This document shows, in pieces, positions 48,303 through 59,294 of a DNA stretch of 64,000 bases; the first letter of the stretch is position 1; each line of letters starts with the position of its first letter. The position numbers and the translations under genes were made by a program. Below the pieces are notes generated by a model. It saw only the letters and a list, made by a program, of their open reading frames with translations, was not told the origin of the DNA and made no database searches. Source of the DNA: Linepithema humile (lineage: Eukaryota; Arthropoda; Insecta; Hymenoptera; Formicidae); the NCBI RefSeq assembly GCF_040581485.1, contig NC_090131.1, forward strand, positions 10,788,001-10,852,000, in the 5' to 3' direction.

Positions 48303-48959
48303 TCACATGTATGTTTCGTAATTACAGATTTCATCATCATTATCATCATCATCGCCTTTGCAATAACAATAATCATTATATTTTAATTCCCACACAAATT
48401 CAATTTGCTTGTTAATGTCTCTTGTATGAATCCAATCATCTATCCAAAAGAGTGATACATGAAAACACAGGTGACACCAATTGTCCAGATTTTTCACATG
48501 TGCTAGTAACTGGTGACTATTGCAGATAGTTTTTTTTCCATACTTAACAATACTCTGTTCAGTCTTTCTCGAATGGTGTTTATCACAACATTTATGGCAT
48601 AATTTATATGCCCGACCGGCGTAGTTGTAGGTGTACCACTCATTAGCGTCTGAGAGTGATAACCAAAGGGTACATCTTCTTCCGTATACCTCCTTAGAGC
48701 CGCCATTTCCCCCGGTGGCAGTCTGAGGCACATATATAAAGGGTAGATGTCTTTTTAGATTCTTGTACAAATCGCCTTGGGTAGTATATCCTGATAATAG
48801 TTGTTCATAATCATAACGATCCTCTGCAAACGTTTCCTCCAGGTCATAAATGAGCCTCGGTGGAAGCGCGAGGTCCCTGAGATGCGGTACAGATTTGATG
48901 TTTTTGTTTATAGCTTTGCGTGCAAGCTCGGTGAGACTTTTCGGTTGATGCTTGTTCAT
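48303..48959 (-). CDS. Unrecognised 218-aa Cys/His-rich protein
   Basis: One intact coding exon, with a 5' UTR exon upstream (49895-49845), donor CCA|GTAAGT, acceptor TTTTAG at 48968-48967 and ATG at 48959. The N-terminus (about residues 6-45: LTELARKAI... VPHLRDLALPPRLIYDLEE) has a SOCS-box- or F-box-like helical look. The C-terminal half has paired Cys/His motifs (CHKCCDKHH, about residue 128; CHLCFHVS, about 168; CYC near the end) that could bind zinc. The tail is acidic (GDDDDNDDE). A parvovirus (ambidensovirus) NS3-like origin is one weak idea, prompted by size, Cys-richness, the TATA promoter and upstream repeats; a host gene is equally possible. No lesion is seen. Confidence 0.65.
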   Translation of the reverse strand: MNKHQPKSLTELARKAINKNIKSVPHLRDLALPPRLIYDLEETFAEDRYDYEQLLSGYTTQGDLYKNLKRHLPFIYVPQTATGGNGGSKEVYGRRCTLWLSLSDANEWYTYNYAGRAYKLCHKCCDKHHSRKTEQSIVKYGKKTICNSHQLLAHVKNLDNWCHLCFHVSLFWIDDWIHTRDINKQIEFVWELKYNDYCYCKGDDDDNDDEICNYETYM

Positions 48960-49066
48960 TGTGAACCTAAAACAATTTATAAAGTTGTAATAATGTATAT
49001 ATTATGATAGTTTCTTTAGATTTAAATACCCGTTTATAAACGTTTCTAAACACTATAAGATTATTA

Positions 49067-49812
49067 TGTAACGGAGCGAATTTATCTCGCGATCTTATTG
49101 CTAAGCGCGGAATAGCTCGCCGGTGCCAGGATTCGGGATAAGCGGTCAGACAGAGAGACTCCAATCAACTAGATCAATTAAGGGTAACAAGACAACTATA
49201 TTCTTAAATGAAAGAGTAATAATACATTTGTGAAGCAATTATGGAGGGCAAGCGGTAGCCATCGAACAAGCGGGTGCGCATAATAAGCGGTGTATAAGCG
49301 AGAACGCAAGGTGAGCGTACAAAAGCGGGGGAGCGCAAGATAGGACTAAGCCGCTATGCCCCAGAACAAGAAACGGTCGCGAGCGGGAGTAACTAAAAGG
49401 TCAGAATACGCTGCGGAAGAATATAAACTAAAGAATACTTAAGTCTACGGAGGAACGGGTGGTGTAGACGGATGTCGAGTGCTCCCGACAGAGACAGAGT
49501 GCTCCCTGTCCCGAGAGGAACGGTAAATGGATGCCGAGTGCTCCCGGCGGAGACAGAGTGCTCCCTGCCCCAATAGGAATGGTGAACGGATTGCTAGGAA
49601 GAGCCAAGTCGGGGTGTTCCCTAGTGGCTCGGGAGATCTGCAGCGTGCTCACTGCAGACAGGGGACGGACCTACTGGCCGGAGCGACTTATATACCCGGC
49701 CGCCCCATTTGGTGGCCGCATTCCGGTGACGTATTGCGGCCGGCGGCTTGATGCGCGGCCGATTATCGTGGCCGATCGCGCGACTAGTAACATGGGTTAA
49801 GCTCATGTTACA
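49067..49812 (-). repeat. Solo LTR (746 bp) in the 5' UTR intron of the 218-aa gene
   Basis: Ends TGTAAC...GTTACA are flanked by ATTA (up to ATTATTA) on both sides. On the - strand a TATA box (GGGTATATAAG, about 49697-49686) sets the orientation. Downstream lie four hairpins with 4-base loops (49473-49569) and a longer palindrome near 49634-49656. Repeated AAGCGG phrases fill the other half. No internal coding region remains. Confidence 0.85.
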
Positions 49813-49844
49813 ATTATTATAAAAATATATTAGATCATACTTAC

Positions 49845-49935
49845 TGGAGACTGCTGACAGATCTGTGATTAACTGATCCACAATGTGTTGAGACTGAATA
49901 TTACCATGGTTTTTTGCGAGCTATTTATACCCGCT
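49845..49935 (-). promoter_or_regulatory. Promoter and 5' UTR exon of the 218-aa gene
   Basis: On the - strand TATAAATA (49929-49922) is followed 34 bases on by a TTCAGTC initiator (A at 49895), a 51-base leader and a strong donor (49844). The intron to 48967 originally had about 125 bases and now holds the solo LTR. Confidence 0.6.
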
Positions 49936-49939
49936 TTTT

Positions 49940-50400
49940 GCACACGACACTAATTAAAAATACTGACAATGCTGATTAAAACATTGAAATCTGGCAACAA
50001 TTGCGCCCAAAATGCTGACGTGGCCTGTTGCTATGAGCTTTTGCACACGGCACTATTAAAAGTGCTGACTAAATATAAAGAAATCTGGCAACCATGGCGT
50101 CAAAAAAAAATGCTGACGTGGCTGCTGCTAAAAATAGTGATGATATCATTCTTGTAACAACGCAAAATGGTGCCAAAAGTGCTGACGACGCAAAATAGCG
50201 TCTGCAAATTCTAAAAAGTGATGACGTAATCCGTAAAATATGTGGTCCCCTCTAATCTCTTGTAACCTGATATACACATCGCAAAAGTGCTGATGCTGCG
50301 CTTTTACAACTGTAAAAGTGTGTAACCTGATACCCCCCTCCAAAGTGCTGTAATCTGATACCCTCTTCCCTCAAAGTGCTGTAATCTCTAAACATTTAGT
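49940..50400. repeat. Irregular array of AAAGTGCTGAC-type motifs
   Basis: About eleven copies of AAAAGTGCTGAC or AAAATGCTGACG variants, then direct repeats with AAAGTGCTGTAATCTGATACCC (in two pieces, 50270-50400). They lie directly upstream of the 218-aa gene promoter. Confidence 0.65.
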
Positions 50401-50610
50401 TTTTGAGAATGTTATCTTAATACTTTTATGCACAAAATAATAAAACAAATGAATTGGTATAAAGAAAACACATTGGTTTTAAAAAAAAGTATGCAGTTGC
50501 ATGTTGCAAATTACATATTTTTTTTGAAACTATGTGTTTTCTTTATACACCAATTGATTCGTCTCATTATTTTGTGCATGAAAGTATTAAGATAAGATTC
50601 CCAAAAATTA
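50401..50610. repeat. Imperfect 210-bp palindrome (MITE-like)
   Basis: Arms of about 80 bases (TTATGCACAAAATAATAAAA and complement, TATAAAGAAAACACA and complement) around 50505. 50611-50939 is unannotated; it ends with AAAATGGGACACCCTGTAT, which resembles the tip of another repeat that truncates LINE 2. Confidence 0.75.
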
Positions 50611-50939
50611 AATGTTTTACAAGATATTTTGTATTTTATGTCAAAATACTGTAAGTTACAAGCCTCATAACTCGAAAAGTACTTAATGGAAAATAACTTT
50701 ATTATAGTATTTTGAAAAGCTCTTGATACCAGCTATTAGATTTTGGAATTAAAAATAAGATGTTTTATTTAAAAAAACAAAGTTAATCTCTATATGACCT
50801 TGGCATGTACATCCTAGGTTAAATCAATGTCATCATCGGATTTCCCTTTCCAAACCCAATAACTTTTGTAGAGAATATTTTTTATCTGACCATTTCTTGC
50901 GAAGTTAACAGGGGTGCCTACTTAAAATGGGACACCCTG

Positions 50940-53660
50940 TATGTGGGAGTGTCTCTTTTCTCCAGGATATCCTCCAAAATAGCTTTCAGAGGATTTGTCC
51001 AAGTCCATACTCTAGAGATATAATTGCTTGCCAAGTACGACCATCTCTGGATTAAAGTAGGTTCTCTAGTTTCTGCCAGTATAATATTTACTGGGGTGGA
51101 TTGCCGAAGACCCAAAGTCAGGCGAATCGCTTTGTTTTGTATTCTAGAAAATAGATTCATTGTTGAAACTGGAATTCTTTGGAATAGGAAGGCTCCATAT
51201 TCCAGGCTGGATCTTATTAAAGCTCTACATATTATGAGTGAGAGACTTGGATTTGCGCTTCACCAGACATGTCGAATGCAACTGATAATCTTCAAAAGGG
51301 TTTGGCATTTTTCTCTTATCATTTTAAACTGGGTATCCCAGCCTAAATTGGCCTGAAAATTAGACCCAGGAATCTAGCGTGAGAAGAGTTGGGGATTACA
51401 TTCTCTTTAACTCGGAGGACGAATTCTCCTGATCTTTTAGTTATTAATCCAGGTTTAAAAATCAAAAATTTTGTTTTTGATGTGGACAGTTCCAAGCCTT
51501 TGTTTTTTAAGAAGTCCTGTATAAAAGATATGGCATTCTCCAGAGTATGAATCGTGGATGGAATATGGTTATCTCGTAGGTAGATGGCGACGTCATCTGC
51601 GTATTGTAGAATTTTAGTTGGAGCGACGATAATATTTTCCAAACGCCTAGTATACACAAAATATAAAGTAGTGGGCTAAGAACACTACCTTGAGAGAGAC
51701 CTCTGTACACCGATCTAATTTCATCAATACTTCCGTATCTGAAATGAATTCTCCTGAAAGACGCCAGATTATTGATATAAGCCAGCATTCTTCTTGTAAT
51801 ACCTAGGGAAGATAATTCATCCATTAAGATGTCACTTAAAACGTTATCATAAGCTGACTAAATATCCAAAAAAATAGCCGAAGTAAATTCTCCCATATCA
51901 TGTGAGAGAGGTGATTTCTGAATGAATGATAGCTAGATTATCCATGCACGATCTGCCTCTGTGAAAACCGAATTGTGACTGTGGCAGGAGATTAAAATGT
52001 TCGAGCCACCAAGAGAAACGATTGTACAGTATTTTCTCGAAAATTTTATACAAACAGAAGGCGAGTGATATCGGTCTAAGTTTTGTACCCTCCGATTTAG
52101 GGATAAAAAAACCAAAAAGTCCTTCCATTTTCTTGGATACGTTTGATTAGCGTACATTCTGTTATATATTTCAAGGATCAAGTCTTTTATTGAACTAGGA
52201 AGTTTGGAAATGATTTTATAGTCGATGCCATCTGTACCCGGGCAGGATTTTAACTTTAGTTCCTTCAAAGCAAATTCAAGTTCAAAGTTCAAAAAGGGCA
52301 ATTCCAGAAAATGATCGCATTGATAACATATCGGGCTGTCTCGGATAATAGAGTGTTCCTCTACCAGAACCTAAGGGAGAGCAATTTCGTCGATCTGCGC
52401 GAGAATAGTATTGATTCTATCCGGATCATATTTATTTCTAGTCTCCACATAATTAAATCGATTCTTAAAACATTTCATCTTCTTCCATATATATGTAGGA
52501 TTCGAATCCTTCCTAAGGCTTTCACAGAATTGTTTGAATTTTTCTTTTTTGATTTTCCTAAGACCTATCCGCGCAATAGATTTTTTTTTTATACTCGATA
52601 AAATCCTTTCTCTCCCCCAAGAGTTTGAAGGAATTAAGGGTGGTTTTTCTATTCGCTAGAAGTTTGTCACACTCCTCTCCCCACCAAGGGCACGGGGGGC
52701 TCTTTCTTATTTTTCCCTTTCGAAATGACTGAGGTGAGTTATTATTATTTTTTTCCCCATTAGCAATGACATCATTACGCCTCCCATCCCTTCGACGTGC
52801 CCGTCGAAGCGCAGAAGCGATTCCACAAACGAGCAAGGAGTAAATAATACCTATATCTTCATTTGAGACTAATAAGGGTTTTTTGTCGTCCACCAATAGT
52901 TCCCATTTATCTAATACAACCTCCCAATTTGTGTTTGCCGAATACAGACGGTGGTTTCCTCTATGTTCGATCTCCTGATGCGGAGTTGATTTCAAATCGA
53001 CCATGATGGGATAGTGCCCCACAAATCCGTTTCTACTCTCCATGAGGCACCCAGGCCTAAGCTAGAATAAACCAACGTGAGATCCGTGACCGAATGATTG
53101 TTATAACCAAAATCAAAATGAGTTAAACTGCCATCGTTGAGTCATACATAGTCAGTGTCCATGAGAGCGGATTCTAAATTAAGACCAGACTGACAATTTT
53201 TAGAATCACGCCAAGCTACATTGTGTATATTAAAATCCCCGCAGAATATAGTGGAATTGCTAAATTGCGTAAGAAATTTTGCCCAAAGAGAAGTACTGAT
53301 GGTGGGTCCCGTGGGGGGCCTATAACAAGATACTATAGATATGATTTTATCACTCACGTGTACGTCTATCGCACAGGCCTCAATATTACCCTGGCAATTT
53401 TCCATTATGTTGCTTGGCTGGTATTTGATACCATTTCTAATGAAAATTAGAACTCTTCCTCCCCTTTGGTCTAGCCTGTCCTCTCTAACCACATCAAAAT
53501 TCTTAAAATAAACAGAAGCGTCCACTGTGAGCCATGTTTCTGAAACACATATAATGTCGACATTAACTGAGTGTTTAGATAATTCGTTGAGCTTAAATTT
53601 AATACTTTTAGCGTTCCACTGTAATATCCTTAAACTATTTCTCTGTTTATTAAGGGGCAT
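50940..53660 (-). pseudogene. LINE 2 ORF2 (endonuclease and RT)
   Basis: ATG 53660. Endonuclease: LQWNAKSIK, VSETWL, FCGDFNIHNVAW, GHYPIMV. RT: CPGTDGIDYK, FIPKSEGTKLRPISLA, GLSQGSVLSPLLY and an intact YADD (about 51600). Breaks: stop after 53142, frame changes near 52600, 52310, 52085, 51895, 51660 and 51350. RT C-terminal part to RVWTWTNPLKAIL, then lost. Confidence 0.88.
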
Positions 53661-55121
53661 GATGAACTATTAGCTGCTTGTACCTTTTTGTTTACATCAG
53701 AATGTAACTTAACTGTATTACAAAGTCTGTCCATAAGTTTTGTGTAATTGTTATTCTTTCTTAGCCAGCCCAGTATTTCTACAAAAAATGAAACCATCAC
53801 CGCATCCAGTTGGGGAAGAAGTCTTTCTATCTCGTTCTTGTTCTTGTGATGTTTCTGATTTCCAGATTTTAAGGCTTCCGCGTAGGACAATCCTTGTGAT
53901 AAGATTGGGCTGCGTAACTGTGGGAAGTCTTCGCTTCTGAGGCTTCTGGGGTTTAAGTAGTTGTTAGGATTGTCCGCTTTTCTTTTTGCTTCCAAAAAAG
54001 GGATATTTTCCGTAGCCATGATTTTATTGATGGTTTTTCTTTCCAAAAAAGCCGGGCATGAAAAGTCCGTCGAGATATGCTCCTCACCGCAATTAACACA
54101 CTTCCTGGCTGCAGTGCAAGATCTAAAATCTTCTTTTCCGAGGTGAGCATTGCTGCATGCAAGACAGATTTTTTCTCATTCACATGCTTTGCTAATATGA
54201 CCCAATTGGCCACATTTGAAGCAAATTCTAACTGAAGGAATAAAAGGCTTCATTGGAGTGATTATACGTCATAAAATAATTTTTTTAAGAATATCTTCTC
54301 CCCTAAGGATGATACAGACTGATTCCGATTTCTCCCATTTCTTGGAGGATCTATTTTTCTTCTTTAGTCTAAAAGCGTCTTTGATTTGTAGATCTGGGTT
54401 TTCTTTCAGGAAGGTAGCTTTCAGTTCATCCATTGTGACGTCCAGAGGAATTTCATGGACTACCGTTTTCCTCATTAGTTTGTATTTTGGAATGTATAAT
54501 ATAAATCCAGCTTCTTTCAAATATTTATTTCTTAGGGAGTCATTAGCGGGTCTGAAATTGTCAAAAGTTATTTTCCAGAAGTTACGCCCATAGGTTTCAA
54601 TGCTTTTAAAGGGAACGTTGCATTAACTTTCTGCTGAAATTCATATTGGACATCTTATTCTCCTTCTTGCCCATCTTGAATCTCGCAAATACAATATATG
54701 GACTTTTACAGCTTTTATTGTAAATAGAGTCAATATCTACCTGATTTGATTGTGAGGCAGATTTACTTTTGTCAGTAGAATCAAGTGTCGAAGAATCTTC
54801 TCTTTTGTTCTGTTTTCTTATTTTTTTTCCCCTTCTAATAGACTCCATCTTTACCGAGGGTTCTTTGTTTCCTGAGATATGCGACGTTAAAGCAGATGAT
54901 TCTTTACTTGTTTCTGCATGTTCTCGTTTCCTTGGGTTCGAGGTTATCGGTTCCTGTTCCATTTCCACTTCCTTTGTTTCCGGTTCCGAGTCCTCAAGGG
55001 AGTCGAAGCCATCTAAGTAATGCACGTTTCTTGCACAGGAATTTTCAAAATTCTCGAAGACTGGCGAGGGGACGGAAATATTTCTTCCGCCAATCGAAAT
55101 GAGGTTATCTGTTGTTTTCAC
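53630..55121 (-). pseudogene. LINE 2 ORF1
   Basis: ATG 55121 begins a Ser/Glu/Lys-rich region (to 54606). After a frameshift come a segment matching LINE 1 ORF1 (54520-54269) and CCHC knuckles (CFKCGQLGHISKAC, CVNCGEEHISTDFSC, about 54215-54070) with further breaks, then the C-terminal part 54046-53630. It overlaps ORF2 by about 30 bases, as in LINE 1. Confidence 0.85.
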
Positions 55122-55459
55122 TACTTTTTCTTTCTATAAATAGTTTGAGAGCGGGAAAAGAATAAAAATTACGGCTGGGCTTGCACTCCAGCCTAAATAA
55201 CCCACTAATTGATAATGGGTAAAAGAACAAACCCGAGCAAAGCTCAAAAAAAGAAGGCAAGTGTACCCGAAATATAAAACACATGTGTAAACGATATGGT
55301 GGCGCCATCCGCTCTCAATCCAATATACTATTTCTGAATCTTTTGTTGATGCCATTTATTAAGGTGCAATTTCACGTAGCGTCAAAACACTAGCGGCTCT
55401 CCCCACTCTGGCGCTCTTGGTCGACGCGTCGTTTTGTCGTTTGAAGTTCGGAAAGGCTA

Positions 55460-56090
55460 GAGTTCCTTTATATAGAGTCTGGCCACGCTTGTGTTTATTT
55501 TGGTGTTTATATTGATCGAAACAAAGTTTAAAAAACATGGCGGAACCAATAAGAATTCTTATAGAAAGTATAATTTGAAAAGAAATAGAACAAGAAAATT
55601 AATAACAATTAATATTATTCTTTTCTAGAAATTTTTAATTGAAAAATAAAGAAAAATTAACTAATAATACTTAAAATCATATCATTACAGTATATATTTC
55701 TATTACTTATATATTCAGTATCACAATAATGTTTGTATCACAATAATAAATAAAATTCATTTAAATAAAACTTATAATAAATAAAACTCATTGTAAATAA
55801 AACTATTAAAAACAATATGAGGTTAGAATTACAATTTTTATGACAAATCCTACTTTATAATATCATTATTCTTAGATATTTTATTTTAGAAACCATATAC
55901 CAAATAATTGTACTTACTTTTATAGGCTTCACACTGCTTTTATTAATACTATCAATTTGTAGTCGAATAAGGTGTAGTCAATGAAAGTTTTATTCCATAA
56001 ATATGGTAAACACAAGATGCGTCTATGCATATACCGCCGCCATGTTTTTCCAAAACTAATCGAGTGGCCAGACTCTATATATAGGGACTC
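55460..56090. mobile_element. MITE with TA duplication
   Basis: Ends GAGTTCCTTTATATAGAGTC and a near complement (ending GGGACTC) are flanked by TA (55458-55459; 56091-56092). The 630-bp AT-rich interior has no gene. Confidence 0.7.
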
Positions 56091-56092
56091 TA

Positions 56093-56180
56093 GGGCCGGT
56101 ATTCATAGTCCGTTCTTATATTCAAGATTGTCTTAAGCACGAACTTATATTCGCTCTCTTCGTCAGACACAATCTATGTG
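56093..56180. mobile_element. Single Harbinger-type terminus
   Basis: GGGCCGGTATTCATAGTCCG matches the tip of Harbinger B, followed by CTTAAG-type subterminal sequence. I saw no partner end in the window. 56181-56396 is plain AT-rich sequence. Confidence 0.5.
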
Positions 56181-56396
56181 TAATCTATGTGTCTTTTTAT
56201 AAATATAAATAAATAAATATATAATATATATTTAACTTTAAAGTTAACTGTCTCACGTAGACTAATAAATTAATTTCTTTAAGAAAAATTAAAAATTTTG
56301 CACTAACATCCCGCGACGGCTCTCAATGCCTTTCTCTTATATTATTTGATAGTTATCATTTGAGCCTTTCCTTTATATGTGTTAGATTAATATATA

Positions 56397-58308
56397 TGGG
56401 GCATTCTTTCTCAACTTTACACCCATGCTGCCCATTTTCTATTTGATCTAAAAATTTTTGAAAAAATTTTAAAATTTACAGAAAAATGTAAGCTTTCCAA
56501 TGACGCGTGGCAAAATTATCAAATTTAATTGGATCATACTTAAAATTTCAGAAAATCGAAAAAAAAATAAAAACGGTAATTATTCAAGTTTAACGATTAT
56601 TTATTCGACGTTTTTCTCTTCCTATTAACACTTTCGAGTACTCTGTTTATTTGTGCACTGTTACATAAGTATAAATTAAAATGGTGGATCCAATATGGCC
56701 GCCAAAAATTTAAAAAATTTAAGAAATTAACTGATTTTTATAAAACTTGGTATCAAGGGGTTTTTCGGGTTATTAAATATGAGTCTAAAGATATCTTTCG
56801 AAAATACAAAATAACGGATCCAATATGGCCACCAAAACATTTTGAAAATTTTTAGAAATTAACGAATTTTAATAATACTTGGTATCAGGGACTTTTTCGG
56901 GTTGCTAATAACGAATCTGAAATCGCATTTCGAAAATTTAAAATGGCGGATCTAATATAGCAACTAAGAATTTGAAAAATTTTTAAAAGTAAGGAAGTTT
57001 TATAAAATTTGAACAGAGAGTTTGACGGCCAGCTAAATACAAATCTTAAGTCGGATTTCGAAAACTGAAAATGTCAGATCTAATATGAAGACCAAAAATA
57101 TTGAAAATTTAGGAAATTGACAGATTTTTATAAAACTTGATACTAGAAACACCTCTGATTCTGATGTCGCCTGAGCTCTTACCCCCTACTTTTTGAAATC
57201 TTGATATAAAAAAGTCGAACTATTACCAGCATTGGAATATCTCTTAATCACCATTTCTTTGTTGATTGGGACGAAACAGCATGGGTGTAAAGTTGAGAAA
57301 GAATGCCCCATTAGTATACTGTCATATAATGACAAAAAGCACCAAAAGACAAAAAGATTTTTGAAAAAACGATTTGATGTAGCTCCACCAGTTCCAGAGA
57401 TTTTGAGAAATCACTGTTTCGTCCCAATCAACAAAGAAATGGTGATTAAGAGATATTCCAATGTTGGTAATAGTTCGACTTTTTCATATCAAGATTTCAA
57501 AAAGTAGGGGGTAAGAGCTCAGGCCACATCAGAATCAGAGGTATCTCTAGTATCAAGTTTTATAAAAATCTGTCAATTTCCTAAATTTTCAATATTTTTG
57601 GTCTTCATATTAGATCTGACATTTTCAGTTTTCGAAATCCGACTTAAGATTTGTATTTAGCTGGCCGTAAAACTCTCTGTTCAAATTTTATAAAACTTCC
57701 TTACTTTTAAAAATTTTTCAAATTCTTAGTTGCCATATTAGATCCGCCATTTTGAATTTTTGAAATGCGACTTCAGATTCGTTATTAGCAACCCAAAATA
57801 GTCCCTGATACCAAGTATTATAAAAATTCGTTAATTTCTAAAAATTTTTAAAATGTTTTGGTGGCCATTGAATCCGCCATTTTGTATTTTTAAAAGATAA
57901 CTTTAGACTCGTATTTAATAACCCGAAAAACCCCTTGATACCAAGTTTTATAAAAATCAGTTAATTTCTTAAATTTTTTAAATTTATGGCGGCCATATTG
58001 GATCCGCCATTTTAGTTCAGACTTATGTGACAGTGCACAGATAAACAGAGTACTCGAAAGTGTTAATTGGAAGAGAAAAACGTCGAATGAATAATCGCTA
58101 CACTTGAATAATTACTGTTTTTATTATTTTTTTTCGGTTTTCTGAAATTTTAAGTATGATCCAATTGAATTTGATAATTTTGCCACGCGTCATTAGAAAG
58201 CTTACATTTTTCTGTAAATTTTAAGATTTTTTCAAAAATTTTTAGATTAAATAGAAAATGGGCAGCATGGGTGTAAAGTTGAGAAAAAATGCCCCATATT
58301 TACTTCTA
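56397..58308. mobile_element. Foldback-like element with tandem-repeat arms
   Basis: Two inverted arms (56397-57280 and about 57415-58308) start GGGGCATTCTTTCTCAACTT and are flanked by ATAT. Each arm holds four diverged tandem copies of a unit of about 125 bp (ending ...ATGGCGGATCTAATAT-type). The centre (57281-57415) repeats the terminal phrase GGGTGTAAAGTTGAGAAAGA. No transposase. The frame at 57232-57507 is a palindrome artefact. Confidence 0.8.
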
Positions 58309-58356
58309 TTTATTTATATTTTTATTGTCTGGTTAAAGCAATTTTTGAATTAAAAA

Positions 58357-58767
58357 TTAACAAATATTTATCACTCTGCCCAAATGATCTCGGGCATTAT
58401 GCACAATGCCATATTCATTACTTTGTCCATAACCTATATACCTATACACATCAATCTTTTTCCGCTTTATTGCTCTTGTTAACAGATTAGCTTCTAGAAC
58501 ACCTGAAAATTAATAATATGTAGTAAAACATCTGTAATAAAAAGGATTATGTGTGAATATAAATATAAACTTACCTGCGATCATGTATCCTAGTACTAAT
58601 AGGCCGAGATTCATTTCTTCACGATAAACTTCTGTCTCTTTCTCTGAAAAAAATTAATTTGATAAAAATTTTAAAAACTTAATGAAATGTAGCACGCAAT
58701 TTTCAAGTGTATAATATATAAATCTTACCTTACTCCGGTGATGCAAACTTGAAACCGCTGACACCAT
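58357..58767 (-). CDS. Candidate host gene for an 82-aa membrane microprotein
   Basis: Three coding exons, 58767-58734, 58643-58575 and 58502-58357, total 249 bases and join in frame with canonical sites (GGA|GTAAGG, GCAG|GTAAGT, TTTTCAG). The start has a strong Kozak context (GCCATGG). A polar N-terminus (residues 1-21) precedes one membrane-like segment (NLGLLVLGYMIAGVLEANLL, about 23-42), a basic stretch (TRAIKRKK) and a tail with YIGYGQSNEYGIVHNARDHL. AATAAA follows the stop within 40 bases. A CpG-rich promoter lies upstream. No transposon feature is seen. I do not recognise the family. Confidence 0.7.
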
Positions 58768-58769
58768 GG

Positions 58770-58930
58770 CATCGCGACACCCCTGTCGCACGCGCGCAAG
58801 CAAAAATCGTTTACGTCACGTGTCCGTATGTGCTTAGCCGTCGGTTACCGTCACACGGACGCGTACGTAGGCGATTTATTAACCTAACTTGTCACATTGC
58901 TCCACTTCACTCCAGCTGCTTTCACACAGC
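58770..58930 (-). promoter_or_regulatory. CpG-rich promoter of the microprotein gene
   Basis: GC-rich against AT-rich flanks. TTACGTCACGTG (58810-58823) combines a CRE/ATF-like site and a CACGTG E-box; further CG-containing blocks follow. No TATA box, as in housekeeping promoters. Confidence 0.55.
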
Positions 58931-58934
58931 CACA

Positions 58935-59290
58935 ACCAAGATCTATAGAGAGGTTACCTCAGTAAAACCGGTTGAGGGCGAGGGACGATGAAGTAAGGGG
59001 GGAGCTAGAAACAGCTTGATGGCGAGGAGCGATGAAGGAAGGGGGGAGCTAGAAACAGCTTGATGGCGAAGGGCGATAAAGGAAGGGGAGAGCATAATGA
59101 TCTCATCGACAAACAGTTGCTGTCTGAGATAGCTTCTGTTTGCCGATGAGATCATCATTGCCCCTCTTGCCGCTCGCCCCTCTCTGCATTTGCCCCTCTT
59201 GCCGCTCGTCCCTCTCTGCATTTGCTCCTCTTTGCGCATGAGGTAACCTTCTCTCTGCAGATCTTGCGGCTGAACGCCTTCTCACCAGAT
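58935..59290. repeat. Dispersed-repeat block with local inversion
   Basis: Tandem GGGGAGCTAGAAACAGCTTGATGGCGA units (58999-59080, about 62 bp) precede an inverted pair (ATGATCTCATCGACAAACAG and complement, 59097-59155) and the 22750-type repeat. Confidence 0.6.
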
Positions 59291-59294
59291 CCTG

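Larger units (their letters stand above)
50940..55345 (-). mobile_element. I-type LINE 2, 3'-truncated
   Basis: Related to, but clearly diverged from, the element at 25100-30530. The 5' UTR, ORF1, endonuclease and RT are present. The C-terminal RNase H part is missing, because the copy ends at about 50940. Confidence 0.85.

Noticed and set aside
49428..49881. Four overlapping frames in the solo LTR
   Set aside because: GC-rich LTR sequence with conserved hairpins; no protein motif.
57232..57507. 91-codon frame at the centre of the foldback element
   Set aside because: It spans the palindrome and has no domain or splice context.
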